64,000 nt of DNA from assembly GCF_040939455.1 (NCBI RefSeq), contig NC_134122.1, positions 28,055,501-28,119,500 on the forward strand, in the 5' to 3' direction. Source of the DNA: Microcebus murinus. Its lineage: Eukaryota > Chordata > Mammalia > Primates > Cheirogaleidae. The notes beneath the pieces were generated by a model. It was not told the DNA's origin, did no database searches, and worked only from the letters and a program-made list of their open reading frames with translations. A program made the translations under genes and the position numbers. This document shows positions 1-12,070 of this stretch, in pieces; positions within the stretch are counted from its first letter, which is position 1; each line of letters starts with the position of its first letter.

Positions 1-1019
1 TACTGACTCAAGGGTTGCTCCAGTGTCTTATAAAGCTAAGGTATTGTTTGCCAGGCTGCCTGAATGTCTATGACACATTCATTATCATACACACCACACA
101 CAGAGTGACATAGATGATATCCCTGTGCCTAGGCTTTAAGCAGGTGAGATGCCAACCCATCTGCCATGAAGTATCTCTAATGGTGGCCAGGACCCACAAG
201 TATCTCTGGGGGTTGGGCCCTGAGGGATGAGGAATATTCTCTCAATTCATTCAGCCTGATCCCTGGGTGCCTTTTATATCCTTACTGGCTCACACTCTCA
301 TATATTACTATAGACAGACAGATTAAGAAAACTAAATAGGGTTTTGTGGTTCCTGCTTTTCAGGCCTCTTGCAGATAAATATCAGGGGAGAAATAAAGCT
401 CTATACTAATGCTAACCTCCCAGACACTAGAAGAAAAAGGTAAAAGAAAACAATAAAACTTCAAGATTTCCTCCAGATCTCCTCTGCTGTAAATATCCAC
501 CATTTAGAGGTAAGTAATTCTGCATATTACTGGGAAGAGAAGTTGAATTATAGGAGCAAGAAGAGTCCTGCGGATGGCACAGAAAAGAGGTGCAAACAAG
601 GGAAAGCTTCCCAGGAAGTCTGGGGTACACCATGGTGCCTGTGTAAATCGTGATGGGGTGGAAGGCAGGGGAGCAGGACCCACCCCGTTTACAAGGAACA
701 ATTCCTGTACACATATCTTGCAGCAGACACAGAACCCAGAAGGTAAAGTTAAAGAAACAATCATCAAGCCACCCCTTCCTGTACTTACAATCCCCAGATA
801 TTGGGAAAGGGGCAAGGACCACGAGCACACAGTGCCCTGTTGTTTGTAATCTGCCTCTGCTGAATTCTGATTGATTAGTCTAGGTCCAAACCCATGGTCA
901 ATCAGATCAGCCACAAGACCAAATGCCATTATTAAACTCCTAGTTAGAGAACATGCAGATGGATAGTGTGGGGGGAGTTTTATTTATTCCTTGCACAGGT
1001 CTACATATGATCCACAACT
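1..1019. other. Gene-free left edge
   Basis: I recognise no gene here. Short open frames around 430-930 run on both strands and overlap, with no family resemblance, so I do not call them. The stretch may be decayed repeat, but I cannot name a family. It ends at the target-site duplication of the L1 that follows. Confidence 0.5.
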
Positions 1020-1496
1020 ATATGCTTTTTTTTTTGTGGAATACATTTTTTTTTATTTCAGCATATTATGGGGGTACAGATTTTAAGGTTTCAATAATGC
1101 CCTTTCCCCCCCTACCCCCACAAGTCTAAGTTTCCAGCATGACCATCCCCCAGATGGTGCACATCTCACTCATTATGGATGTATATACCCGCCCCCTAAC
1201 CTTCCCCCCTCCCCCCTGCTCAATACCCTATTACTGTAGTACCTATGTGTCCACTTAGGTGCTGCTCAGTTAAACCAGTTTTCTTGGGAGTGTATGTGGT
1301 GCTTGTTTTTCCATTCTTGTGATACTTCAATTAGTAGTATAGGTTCCAGCTCTAACCAGGAAAATATAAGATGTGCTATATCACCATTGTTTCTTAGAGC
1401 TGAATAGTACTCCATGGTATACATATACCACATTTTATTAATCCATTCTTAGATTGATGGGCACTTGGGCTGTTTCCACAGCCTTGCAATTATGAA

Positions 1497-4400
1497 TTAT
1501 GCTGCTATAAACATTCGAGTGCAGGTGTCTTTTTTGTAGAGTGTCATTGGATCTTTTGGGTAGAAGCCCAGCAATAGGATTGCTGGATAAAATGGTAGAT
1601 CCACTTGAATCACTTTAAGGTATCTCCATATTGCTTTCCACAGAGGTTGGACTAGCTTGCAGTCCCACCAGCAGTGTAGGAGTGTTCCTCTCTCTCCGCA
1701 TCCATGCCAGCATTTGTTATTTGGAGACATTTTGATAAAGGCCATTCTCACTGGAGTTAAGTGATATCTCATTGTGGTTTTGATTTGCATTTCCCTGATG
1801 ATTAGAGATGTTGAGCATTTTTTCATATATTTGTTGGCCATTCTTCTGTCTTCTTTAGAAAAGTTTCTGTTCAAGTCCTTTGCCCACTTTTTAATAGGGT
1901 TATTTGATTTTTTTCTTGCTGATTTTCGTGAGTTCTAAGTATATTTTAGTTATCAGCCCCTTACCGGATGCGTAGGATGCAAAAATTTTCTCCCATTCTG
2001 TAGGTTGTCTGTTTACTTTCATGACTGTTTCTTTGGCTGTGCAGAAGTATTTTAGTTTGATCATGTCCCAAGCATTTATTTTTGTTGCAGCTGTGATTGC
2101 ATTCGGGGACTTTTCATAAATTCTTTGCCTAGGCCGATGTCTAGGAGAGTGTTTCCAACATTTTCCTCTAGAATTCTAATAGTTTCATACCTTAGGTTTA
2201 AGTCTGTTATCCAGCGTGAGTTGATTTTTGTGAGAGGTGAAAGGTGTGGGTCCTGCTTCAGCATTCTATAGGTGACTATCCAGTTTATTGAAAAGGGATT
2301 CTTTTCCCCAGCATATGATTTTGTCTCCTTTCAAAGATTAGATGGCTATATGAGGATGGTTTTATATCAGGATTCTCAGATATGTTCCACTGGTCAATAT
2401 TTCTATTTTTATGCCAATACCATATTGTTTTAATTACTACAGCTTTAGTATAGTTTGATATCTGGCATATTGATAACTCCCATTTTGTTTTTGTTGCCTA
2501 GAATTACTTTTGGTATCCGGGGTCTTCTTTGGTTCCCTACGAAGCGTAAAATTATCTTGTCTATATCTGTGAAGAACGCTGATGGGAATTTAATAGGTAT
2601 TGCATTGAATCTGTAGATCAGTTTGGGTAGTATAGACATTTTAATGATGTTCAGTATGCCGATCCATGAGCATGAAATGGATTTCCATCTGTTTATATCC
2701 TCTGCTATTTCCTTCTTCAGTGTTTCATAGTTCTCCCTGTAGAGGTCTTTTACCTCCTTGGTTAAGTATATTCCTAAGTACTTTAATTTCTTTGTTGCTT
2801 TTATGAAGGGAATTGAGTCTTTGATTTGGTTCTCAATTTGGTTGTTGTTGGCATATATGAATGCCTCTGATTTCTGTGTATTGATTTTGTATCCTGAGAC
2901 TTTACTAAATTCATTGATCAGTTCCAGGAGTTTCTTGGTTGAATCTTTGGGGTTTTCTAGATATAATATCATATCATCAGCAAACAATGAAAGTTTCATC
3001 TCTTCTGCCCCTATTTGGATACCTTTAATTCCACTTTCTTGTCTGATTGCTGTAGCCAGGACTTCCAGCACTATGTTGAATAGAAGTGGAGATAGTGGGA
3101 AGCCTTGTCTGGCTCCAGTTCTAAGTGGGAATGCTTTCAATTTTTCCCCATTCAGTATGAGGTTGGCTATGGGTCTGTCATATATGGCTTCTATCATTTT
3201 TGGTATGTCCCTTCTATGACTATTTTATTAAGTGTTCGTATCATGATGGGGTGTTGAATTTTGTCAAAAGCTTTTTCTGCATCTATTGAAAGAATCATGT
3301 GGTCTTTGTTTTTGCTTCTGTTTATGTGGTGAATTGCATTTATAGATTTATGTATGTTGAACTATCCTTGCATCCCTGGGATGAAGCCGACTTGGTCGTG
3401 ATGGATTATTTTTTTGATAAGCGTCTGGATTCAGTTAGCTAAGGTTTTGTTGAAAATTTTTGCATCTGTATTCATATGGGATATTGGTCTGTACTTTTCT
3501 TTTTTTGTCGCATCCTTTCCTGGTTTTGGTATCAGAGTAATATTTGCTTCATAAAAGGTGTCGGGGAGGTTTCTGTTCTTCTCGATGTTGTGGAATATTT
3601 TCTGCAAGATAGGTACTAGTTCTTCTTTGTAAGTGTGGTAAAATTTGGGTGTGAAGCCATAGGGACTGGGATTTTTCTTTTTAGGGAGATTTTTAATTGC
3701 TGTTTCTATTTCAGCTCTTGAGATTGGTCTGTTTAGGAAATCTATTTTTTTCTGGTTCAGCCTAGGGAGGCTGTGTGTTTCTAGAAATTTGTCCATTTCC
3801 TCCACGTTTTCCAGTTTGTGTGCATAAAGATTTTTGTAGTATTCATAAATTATATCTTGTATCTCTTTGGGATCAGTTGTGATATCTCCTTTTTTGTTCC
3901 TGATGGAGCTTATTAGAGATTTTCTTTTCTGCTTTTCATTAGTTTAGCCAGTGGCATGTCAATTTTGTTTATTTTTTCAAGAACCAGCTTTTTGTTTTAT
4001 TAATCTCCTGAATAGCTTCCCTGTTTTCAATTTCGTTTAGTTCTGATTTGATCCTGTTGATTTCACTTCTTCTGCTGGGTTTGAGGCTGGTCTGTTCTTC
4101 TTTTTTACATCTCTTTGAGTCGTTTCATTAGATTGTCTATTTGCAATCTTTTTGACTTTTGTTTATAGGTATTTATGGAGATAAACTTTCCTCTCAGAAC
4201 TGCTTTAGCCGTGTCCCAGAGGAGTTGATAACTTGTCTCTCCATTGTCGTTTTCTTCATAGAATTTTTTTATTTCCATCTTGATTTCTTCATTTATGAAG
4301 TAATCATTTAGGAGGAGGTTGTTGAATGTCCACGTTTTTGTGTAGAAGTGTGAGTTTCTGTTAGGGTTGATTTCTAGTTTTATTCCACTGTGATCTGAGA

Positions 4401-5123
4401 AGGTACATGGTATGATTTCTATTTTTTTAAATTTCTTGAGGTTTACTTTGTGTCCTAGGATATGGTCAATCTTAGAGAATGTCCCATGAGCTGATGAGAA
4501 GAATGTATATTCAGTGGATTTGGGGTTGAATGTTCTGTAAATGTCAGTCAGACCCAATTGTTCTGGAGTTTTGTTTAAGTCCATTATTTCTTTATTAATT
4601 TTCTGTTTGGAGGATCTGTCTCAAGCCATCTGTGGGCTGTTGAAATCACCGGTGATTATGAAGTTGCTATTAATCCATTTGCTTAGATTCAGTAAGGTTT
4701 GCTTTATGAATCTGGCTGCACCTAAGTTGGGTGCATGTATATTTAAAATGTTATCTCTTCTTGTTGAACTGTGCCCTTCACCATTATATAATGACCCTCT
4801 TTGTCTTTCACTACTTTTGTTGCTTTAAAAACTAAATCATCTGAAATTAGAACTGCCACACCAGCCTTGTTTTGGCTTCCACTTGCCTGGACTACTGTTC
4901 TCCACCCTTTTACTTTTAGTCTATATGCATCCTTGCAGGTTAGATGTGTTTCCTGGAGACAGCATATACTTGGTCTGTATTTTCTTATCCATTCAGCCAG
5001 CCTATGTATTTTGAGTGGAGAGTTTAAGCCGTTCACATTTATTGAGAGAATGTATAGGTAAGGTAGATTTCTGTTCATTCTGTTGGCTTGGATATTGTTG
5101 CTTTGATTTCTCTCTTGAGCCAT
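1497..5123 (-). pseudogene. L1 ORF2 relic (endonuclease and reverse transcriptase)
   Basis: ORF2 of an L1 encodes an endonuclease plus reverse transcriptase that nicks the target and copies L1 RNA. Here it survives in separate open pieces: 4743-5123 (N-terminal endonuclease part, with QETHL and GVAVLISD), 4105-4584 (rest of the endonuclease, with SDHSGI), 3431-3805 (with [12 protein letters not shown]), 2445-3197 (reverse transcriptase core with the FADD catalytic box), 2076-2264, and 1497-1874 (C-terminal part with [18 protein letters not shown]). The pieces are in different frames and separated by stops, so no full protein can be made. Confidence 0.9.
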
Positions 5124-5138
5124 TGTATTATCTGGCCT

Positions 5139-6270
5139 TTAATCTTTGGGTTTTGGTTGTTTTTCTATTCGTGAGTTTTTATTATGGTGTTCCATGCATA
5201 ACACCATTTTGAGTACTTCTTGTAGTGCAGCTCTTGTCTTGGTGAATTCTCTGAGCCTTTGCTTATCTGAGAATGTCTTTATTTCTCCTTCATATACGAA
5301 GCTTAGTTTGGCAGGGAATAATATTCTAGGCTGGGCATTGTTTTGTTTCAGAAGAGTGAGAATGGGGCCCCAGTCTCCTTGCTTGTAAAGTCTCATTAGA
5401 GAAGTCTGGCGTTATTCGAATTGGCTTTCCCTTGTATGTTACTTGCTTCTTTCATCTTACACCTCTTAGAAGGGCCTCTTTAGTTGATATTTTCATCAGT
5501 CTGATGACTGCATGTCGTGATGTCTTCCTGTTTGCATTGAATCTCCCAGGGGTCCTCTGAGCTTCTTGAACTTGTATATCAAGATTTTGAGACAGGCCTG
5601 GGAAATTTCCCTCTATTATATCTTCAAATTGCTTGTCCAACCCTTGAGTGTTGTCTTCTTCCCCTTCTGGTAACCCTATGACCTTCACATTAGGTTTCTT
5701 CACATAATCCCACATCTCTTGTAGGCTTTGCTCTTTTCTCTTGTTTCTCTGCTCTATCTCTGTGACTGATTTATTTAATTGGAGGGTGTTATCTTCAAGC
5801 TCTGAGATTCTTTCTTCTGTTTGATCTACCCTGTTCTTGAGACTTTCCACTGTATTTTGTAGTTCCTTGAATTGATTCTTCACTTCCAGGAGTTCAATTA
5901 AACTTTTCTTCATTGTGTCGATTTCTTTAGTGAACTTTTGTTCCAGATCCTGGAGGCTTTTTGTGGTTTCATTGTGTTGGTTAATTAGTTGTTCTTGCAG
6001 GTCGTTGAATTTTCTGATGATCCACATTCGAAATTCCTCTTCTGTCATTTTGGTTGCCTGATTTTGGTTGGTGTCTGTTTCTAGGGGGCTGGTGTTCCTC
6101 TTTGGGGGTGTGTTTTCCATTTGGTTCTTCATATTTCCAGAGTTCCTTCGCTGATTTCTTCCCATGTCGATCATTTGTTGTTTCTTTCCTTTATGTTTTC
6201 GTTTGGGTATTCTCACACCTTGTTTAGTTTCTGAGCCGGTAGGTGGTGTCTGTGGGTGAGATTCGACCAC
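5139..6270 (-). pseudogene. L1 ORF1 relic (RNA-binding coiled-coil protein)
   Basis: L1 ORF1 encodes the trimeric RNA-binding chaperone of the L1 particle. The main open piece, 5452-6270 (272 residues), has a basic N-terminal third, then a long coiled coil with heptad spacing (about residues 85-175), then the start of the RNA-recognition domain with VKVIGLPEGEE. The C-terminal domain continues in another frame at 5139-5396, so there is a frameshift near 5400-5450. It lies just upstream of the ORF2 relic, the usual L1 arrangement. Not functional as it stands. Confidence 0.88.
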
Positions 6271-7695
6271 TCCCTGTATAATGAGTTAGTAGGTGCTGTG
6301 AAAAGGTGTGCAGGATGCCCTCCCTGTCAGTAGGTGGCGCTTGCTTCGAGGAACAGGCTACGCAGTTGTTTTTGTGTCCTGTTATCAGCTCTTGTTCCTG
6401 TAGAGAGGCACTCTAGTGCCTCAGGTGGTGGGCGTGGCCCTGGGACTTCCAGGTGTGTCCTTTACTCCCCCTCAGTGAGGGCTGGTCTGGGAGTGAGTCT
6501 GAATGGAGCTGGGTTGGGTAAGCCTGCCCTCAGGCACCACCAATGTCGTTAGCAGGGATCAAAGTTCTGTTATGTGCTTCCAGGCAAAGATGTCAGAGAG
6601 GGGCTGGAATGGCTCCGCTCAGTCAGAGAGTCTGTGTGTGGGGGTGGGGCTGTCTGAGACCCACAGTTGGTAGTGGGCCTCACTTCTTTCCACCATCCCC
6701 AACTCCGCAGCTACTCCTGGGCCTCTGCCAGCAGGCCAGACCACACGCCACTAGGCCTCCCCGGACTGTGATGCCAGCCAGGAGGTTCCCTGCGCAAGAA
6801 CGCCACCTGGGCTGTGCACATGGCCTCCTTTTGGGAGGTGGGTTGCCCCCTAGGATGCTGATTTGCTGCCAAAGGCACACACACCTCAGTAGGCTGTTCA
6901 CGTATATCCCTTCTGTGCCCCGAGCATGCCAGACCTCAGTGCACGGGATGTAGTCTGCAGGTCTGACCTCTGCGCCCCAGAGTTCAAACTATATCCCCAC
7001 CAGGGAGAGGAGTGCCAGTCCCAATTCACCCCCAGGGAGCCCAAGCTGGGTCTATGTCTCTCAGCCTCGGGGTCTGCCCTGTCCTCCTGGGATCATCATG
7101 CCAGCAGCACTTGGGAGGGCTGGCAGGTAGAGAGCTCACAGTCTGAGTTCCCCTTAGTCAGCTGTAGGGCCCCAAAAGGGAAGGTCCCGTTCCTTGTAGG
7201 TGCCTCCGGCTAGTGGCTATATTGTCTCTCTGGGCAGCTGAGGGTAGGGTCGGGGAGGGAAGAAGGAGGCAATATGGCGCCTGCCGCACGGCTGGGGTCT
7301 GTGCACATGGAGGTGCCCCAAGGGATTTGGGAGACTGGTGCCGCGTCTGCTACTGGCTTACCACTTACTGGCGGTGGTCGTCTCTAGGTTGATGTCTGCA
7401 GGTCTCTCCACCCACTGGGAAGCCCACCAGCAGTCTGAGATGCAGGGGAGGGGTAACGGCCAATTAACCTACCCTTCCCACTGGTCTCCAGGCTGCTCCG
7501 GCGGTCTCAACTTCCAGTTCTCCTCTGAGACCTCCTCCTGTGGAGTCTCCCGTGGTCTCAGGTAATCCTCCTTCTGAGCCTCGTCTGATGTAGGCTCATC
7601 TTCTTGCTTCTTCTAATTTTTGCTAGAATCTGTCTTTTCTGCAGAGACACTCTGTCTGGCGGTGTTTCTTGTCTGCCATCTTGATTCTTTCAGCC
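6271..7695 (-). promoter_or_regulatory. L1 5' UTR with internal promoter region
   Basis: This 1.4 kb is much richer in G and C than its surroundings. It lies directly upstream of L1 ORF1 and ends at the target-site duplication. L1 5' UTRs carry an internal RNA polymerase II promoter. The several short open frames here on both strands are by-products of the GC content and have no recognisable product. Promoter activity is inferred from position. Confidence 0.7.
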
Positions 7696-7705
7696 ATATG
7701 CTTTT

Positions 7706-8349
7706 GTAGCTTTGAACATTAAAGCAACTTCCCTGCAATTATCTCCTTTGATCACCACAACAGATAAGAGAAAGAGGGGCAGATTGTACCCAACGTCCAC
7801 AGTTACATAACAGTGGGACTTGGACAGATACTCATAGATAGAGCAGCATGAGGCTGGAAGCCAAGAGAACCCAGGTTTCCAGGGCAAAATCTAGGATGAA
7901 GTCCATCTCCACTTTCCTTCTTCAGTTCTCTCTTCTGAATTGTTCTCTGAGCTGTGTGCTTCTCTTTGGTGGGCTATGCCTGTGGAGCTTCCCTTCCCAG
8001 CACGGAGGTGATTCAGTGGGGCTGGCTGAATGTTTATGTGCTGGGAAAGGAGGCAGCGCTAGAGCTGCAGCCAATAGCAGGGCCACCTGTGCTCCACCTG
8101 AGTCAGAGGAGCCCTCTCCACCTTGACAGTTGGCAAAGACTCATAGACACAACCACGTTGACCTTACTAGTGTTCATATTCTGCAGGAACTCATAGAAAC
8201 TCAATCAGTGTTATCACTAACTCCAAAGGTTATGGGTTCATATTATAAACTCAAGTAAAGCCATTGACATTAAATCTCCTCTAATCTGCCCTTGCTTGCA
8301 GGGCTTCCCTCATTTTGAAATATGAGGAATGCATCCAAAGGAGCTTCAC
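7706..8349. other. Gene-free stretch, possible weak MIR
   Basis: No gene recognised. About 7720-7900 faintly resembles a plus-strand MIR (a Pol III-derived short repeat), but it is too worn to call firmly. Open frames at 7848-8196 overlap each other in two frames and look accidental. Confidence 0.45.
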
Positions 8350-8700
8350 CTACAGATCTTGACCCATGCAATTTCCTCTGCCTACACTGCCCCTGAGTTC
8401 CCTGGAAGACTCATCCTTCAAACCCAGGAAAACATAGCCGTCTCTTAGAGTCTTCCCTCCCTAACCACCGCACACAGCTGTCACCACATCCTCCTCTGGA
8501 CAACTCCTATCCCCGTCATGCAGTTTTGCTATTGTCCACTCTACTCTTTACCGTCATCGTGGGTTTCCACATCTGTGACCCTTAGCAGATGGTGAGCTTC
8601 TCCAGGGCACTGTTGGGGAACAGTCTGGTATTTTCACAACTATGTCCCCAGCCCCTAATAGAGTGCTTCACACACAGTGGGCATTCAAAAAAGCTATTGG
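8350..8700 (+). mobile_element. L2 (LINE-2) 3' end
   Basis: The order of motifs fits the LINE-2 3' end: a C/T-rich block (ttccctccctaacc), then ctatgtccccagcccctaat, then gtgggcattcaaaaaagcta, which is the decayed form of the usual 'yearly' tail gtaggtgctcaataaatatt. Old and fragmentary. Confidence 0.7.
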
Positions 8701-9254
8701 AGTTGAGCTGGTGAGATGGCTGGGCCCCTGTGTGTCCTTTCCCTCTGACTCTCAAAAACCCACCATCTTCCTCAATTATTAATCCAGTGAAAGCACTTGG
8801 CTGTGCTTCAGCCCCCATCTCTGCATGTGCAGGCTGGTCAACTGTGGTTCTGTCGGCAAGAGGGCTCCTAAAGGAAGGACAGAGGGTGGACAAGATTGAG
8901 CTAATGGCTGCACCCAACAGTATCATTCCTGCTGCTTCCTATGCACCTGAAGGGGTCCTACAGTAGACAGCAAGGTAGACATATTCTTGAACAAAAAAAG
9001 GGCCCCTCACTCAGGGAAGACTGCAGGTCAGGGAAAAATGAGTGTGAAAGGAGATAGGAAGAGAACAGCATCCCAGATGTCCAGGTGGACCCCAACCACC
9101 ATAGCCACCGATGATGGGGCAGAGGTCGCTACAGGTGCACACAGCACCAAGGATTTGAGAGAGATGATCTGAGCCTTGTTATGTGGGCAGTGGTCTTCAA
9201 AGGAGGTGGTTTTCTGCATTTTGAGGAGTGGAGCATTTTCTAATGGAGAAGAGT
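8701..9254. other. Gene-free stretch between two L2 fragments
   Basis: Nothing recognised. Open frames on both strands (8582-8966, 8987-9270) overlap and lack similarity to any family I know. Confidence 0.45.
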
Positions 9255-9385
9255 ATGTTTCTCTCCTCAATATGAAGTGAACCCATCAAGGGCAGGAACC
9301 CCAAACTGTCTAGGTTACCTCCATATCCTTAACACAGAGACAGTGCCTGGCACACAGGGGTTCAACAGTTATTGATGGAATTAAT
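9255..9385 (+). mobile_element. L2 3' terminal fragment
   Basis: Has the L2 tail motifs in order: catcaagggcaggaacc, then acagtgcctggcacacaggg, then ttcaacagttattgatgga. Confidence 0.65.
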
Positions 9386-9795
9386 CAAAGACTTAGAATG
9401 CTTTGGGACATACGCATGATACTCCAGGTGGCTCCAGTCTCCTTTCACAGGCTCTATTGCCTCTGAGAGTAGCTGATCCCCAGCATGGCCTGTTCTCCTG
9501 CAAGGGCATTTCCTCTCTTCTCTCTGAAAGAATGGGCAACTCAGCTTCCCTCAGGTCTGATGTCTCTGCAAGAAATGGATTACTTTTCTGCTAATTTAGT
9601 ACCTGTCATTCCTATAGGAGGCTAGCCTAATAGAAGGTGAAAAGTTTGGAGCATTTGGGCACAGAGCCACCAGGCCCATAGCTGATCTAACCTTCCTATG
9701 TGGAAAGCCATTCCAGTAACCCTTCCTCGGAATTCAGGAATAATTCAGCAGCAACAAAACACGTCTTGGCCAGCATGTCATACAGAGTAGGCACC
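9386..9795. other. Gene-free stretch
   Basis: No gene, RNA or repeat family recognised. Confidence 0.4.
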
Positions 9796-9799
9796 ATTC

Positions 9800-9975
9800 A
9801 GATTGTCTTCTGCATTTGATTTATTGAATTCCCAAATGATTCTATGAGGTACATATTATCGGTATCTTTATTTTACAGAAGAGGAAACTAAATCCCAGAG
9901 GGATGAAGTTACTGCCCCATGTCCCAGAGCTGATCCATTTGGAGTGTGATTCAGACCCAGGTCATTGGACTCCAG
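9800..9975 (+). mobile_element. MIR short interspersed repeat
   Basis: The MIR core motifs are in order on the plus strand: tctatgaggtacatattatc, then ttttacagaagaggaaacta, then ccagagctgatcc, and gattcagacccaggtcattg at the end. Ancient mammalian tRNA-derived repeat. Confidence 0.8.
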
Positions 9976-10730
9976 AGTTGCCTCAGACCCTATGGCTGTA
10001 TTTATAAAGATGGCCTTTCGGGAAATATTGGCAATTTTTTGTGTACAAAAATCCACAAACAAGTCTGTGTCCTCTACTCACCTTCACTTGTTGCCAAAAA
10101 ACCTGTTGAAATAAAGTCCATGGCCTTTTGAATCCTTGATCATGGGATGTCCTTTCCTGAGCCTATTCTAGACTCTCATTCAGATTTCTTTTTCTTGCCC
10201 AGGTAAATGTAGCCCTACACTATGCAAACACTGGCCACTAGCTATTGAGCATTTGATGTGTAGCCACTCCAGACGGGCATTTGCTATAAAGTTTTATATG
10301 AACTTCCTGGTAGAGTTAAGTCATCAGAGAGCCATAGATGTTATGGGAGAGACTTGCTTCTCATCTCAGGAAGAGGCAGCTTGTGGAAAAGAAATAGAAA
10401 AAAAAAAAACACGGGCAACCGCAGATTAGGAAAACAGTATATTTCACTAGTCACAGAAGCAAAACAAGAGTAAAAGAGGGAAGGCAGGGGACGGAAATAC
10501 CCTGGAGAGCATGAGACAGGTGGAGCATTAGAGAAAGGAAGATGCCATGCACTCAACAAGCTTCTCTCAAGTACCTGCTCTTACTCAACCCTGCCTTGAG
10601 AACTTTCAGGTAGAATAATCATCAGAAAACTCATCTTTGCTTTCAAGAACTCAAAATCTAGTAAAAAACATAAATTAACTTTAAAAATTTGAACTCTGTT
10701 CATGGTCCAGATTCCTTCATCAAAAAGTGC
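9976..10730. other. Gene-free stretch
   Basis: No gene recognised. It includes a 12-base A run near 10398. The open frame on the minus strand at 10341-10559 is low in complexity and unsupported. Confidence 0.4.
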
Positions 10731-10734
10731 TTAC

Positions 10735-10805
10735 GCTCTGACTCAGGTGAGGTATAGGCAATATGTATAAACATTTGTACCCCGTAAATTGAAATAAAAA
10801 AGTGG
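10735..10805 (+). mobile_element. Tiny L1 3' tail
   Basis: The string gtataaacatttgtaccccg followed by gaaataaaaaa matches the 3' terminus of the lineage's L1 elements (compare the end of the element at 35195-36182). Only about 70 bp is left. Confidence 0.55.
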
Positions 10806-10879
10806 TCATGAACTTTATTTTTTTTTAAAGAAGTGCTTGTTCTTTGAATTCTCTGTTTTGGCATTTAAGATAAAATACA

Positions 10880-11760
10880 GTCAACCATTTCTACTCTCCA
10901 AGAGATTACATTTTGGAGGGTGAAGTATATAATAAACAAACTAGAAAATATACTGAGGTCAGAAGAGCAATGATGAAACTAAGTCCAGGCAAAGTGACTG
11001 AAAGTAATAGAGAGTAGTTCAAGCAGGTTGGTCGGGAATAGCCTTTCTGAGGAGGCCATGTTTGTACTGACTCTTGAATGACAAGAAGGAGCTAGGAGAG
11101 TGTGCAACAAAGGATTAATGCAGCAGTTGTGGCCTGTTCAAACTCTGCGCATTCCTGAAAAAGAACTTGCCCGTGACCACCTCCAGGAATACAATCTTTA
11201 AGCCCTGGGAACATCCTTCCTGATAAAAGTATCTGTAGATCTGGCAGGTGTGGACCAGGCCAGATAGTTTTTTGGTAGCAATGTGATTTAGGGTGATGTC
11301 TTGGGTCACACTTTATAACTATAACCCCTGTAGGGGCAGGAAACTGAATAATGAAGGTCAGTCACTGGTGTGCCCCATGCCTACATGACTGACCCCCACT
11401 AAGAACCCTGGATGTCAAGGTTCAGCTGAGCTTTCCTGGTTGGCAACATATGTACATGTTGTCACACATTATTCCCTGGGGAATTAAGTGCTGTCATAAA
11501 ACTCCAGTATTAGAGGGAAAATAGGAAGCTTATATTCTATGTGCCTTTTACCTTTGCTGATTTTGATGTCTATCCTTTTGCTTTAATAAGCCATAACCAG
11601 CTTTCCTGAATTTTCTAAGTCCTTTTACAGTAACCTTGAACCTGAAGGTAACCTTGGGACACTAAACACACAGAGGAACTGGAGGGAGAACATTCTAGGC
11701 TAAATGAATAGCTTGTGCAAAAATCCCAAGATGGGATGCAAATGACATTTAGACAAAAAG
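10880..11760 (+). mobile_element. L2 fragment split by an LTR
   Basis: 10880-11100 matches internal L2 text (a run like gaagtatataataaacaaac, then cctttctgaggaggccatgt). The L2 resumes near 11690 with agaacattctaggctaaatg and tgtgcaaaaatcccaagatg. The two halves flank the LTR-like insert at 11101-11668, so the LTR entered an existing L2. Confidence 0.6.
11101..11668 (+). mobile_element. Solo LTR of an endogenous retrovirus-like element
   Basis: The insert begins with TG (tgtgcaacaa), ends with CA (ctaaacaca) and contains text common in primate retroviral LTRs, including ttggcaacatatgtacatgt and a late ttttgctttaataagccata, which resembles the polyadenylation region. There is no internal coding sequence beside it, so it is a solo LTR. 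Subfamily is not assigned. Confidence 0.6.
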
Positions 11761-11924
11761 CAAGCAAGGGGTCTGCCCAAGGTCACATATCAATGAGAAG
11801 GAAGACTTGCCCCAGAGGGTAGGTGTGCTGAGCCCCAAACCTGGGTTTTATCTGAAGCAACCTGAAACGGCAGAAATCAGACAGGTTTAATTAAGAGCCA
11901 TACAGACATGATCTCAAATCCTGG

Positions 11925-12070
11925 CTCTAATCTTATTTGATATGTGATTCTAATGAATCTGTTTAACCTCTTTGAACCTCAGCATCCTCATATGACAAAG
12001 GGTTTGCTGCATACTTCATGGTTTGTGTGAAAATTAACTGACAGTGAATGTAAAATCCCTGCTACATAAT
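11925..12070 (-). mobile_element. MIR fragment, minus strand
   Basis: The motif order on the plus strand is that of an inverted MIR: taacctctttgaacctcagc, then atcctcatatgac, then tgtgtgaaaattaactgaca, then aatccctgctacataatg. Confidence 0.6.

Larger units (their letters stand above)
1030..7695 (-). mobile_element. Near-full-length LINE-1, inactive
   Basis: This is a LINE-1 retrotransposon read on the minus strand, about 6.7 kb, so close to full length. In the direction of transcription it has a GC-rich 5' UTR (7695-6271), ORF1 (6270 to about 5139), ORF2 (about 5123-1497) and a short 3' UTR with a poly-A seen as T runs near 1025-1056. The 10-base string atatgctttt occurs at 1020-1029 and again at 7696-7705, which fits a target-site duplication and places both ends. 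Both ORFs are broken by frameshifts and stops, so it cannot move by itself. The intact 5' end and clear duplication suggest a fairly recent, lineage-specific insertion. Subfamily is not assigned. Confidence 0.9.

Noticed and set aside
504..929. 141-codon minus-strand frame
   Set aside because: Cysteine- and leucine-rich without domain motifs, and overlapped by frames on the other strand.
2758..3219. 153-codon plus-strand open frame
   Set aside because: Antisense to the L1 reverse-transcriptase relic.
6334..7565. Cluster of plus-strand open frames (72-136 codons), possible gene
   Set aside because: They lie in the GC-rich L1 5' UTR, overlap in different frames, and have no recognisable domain.
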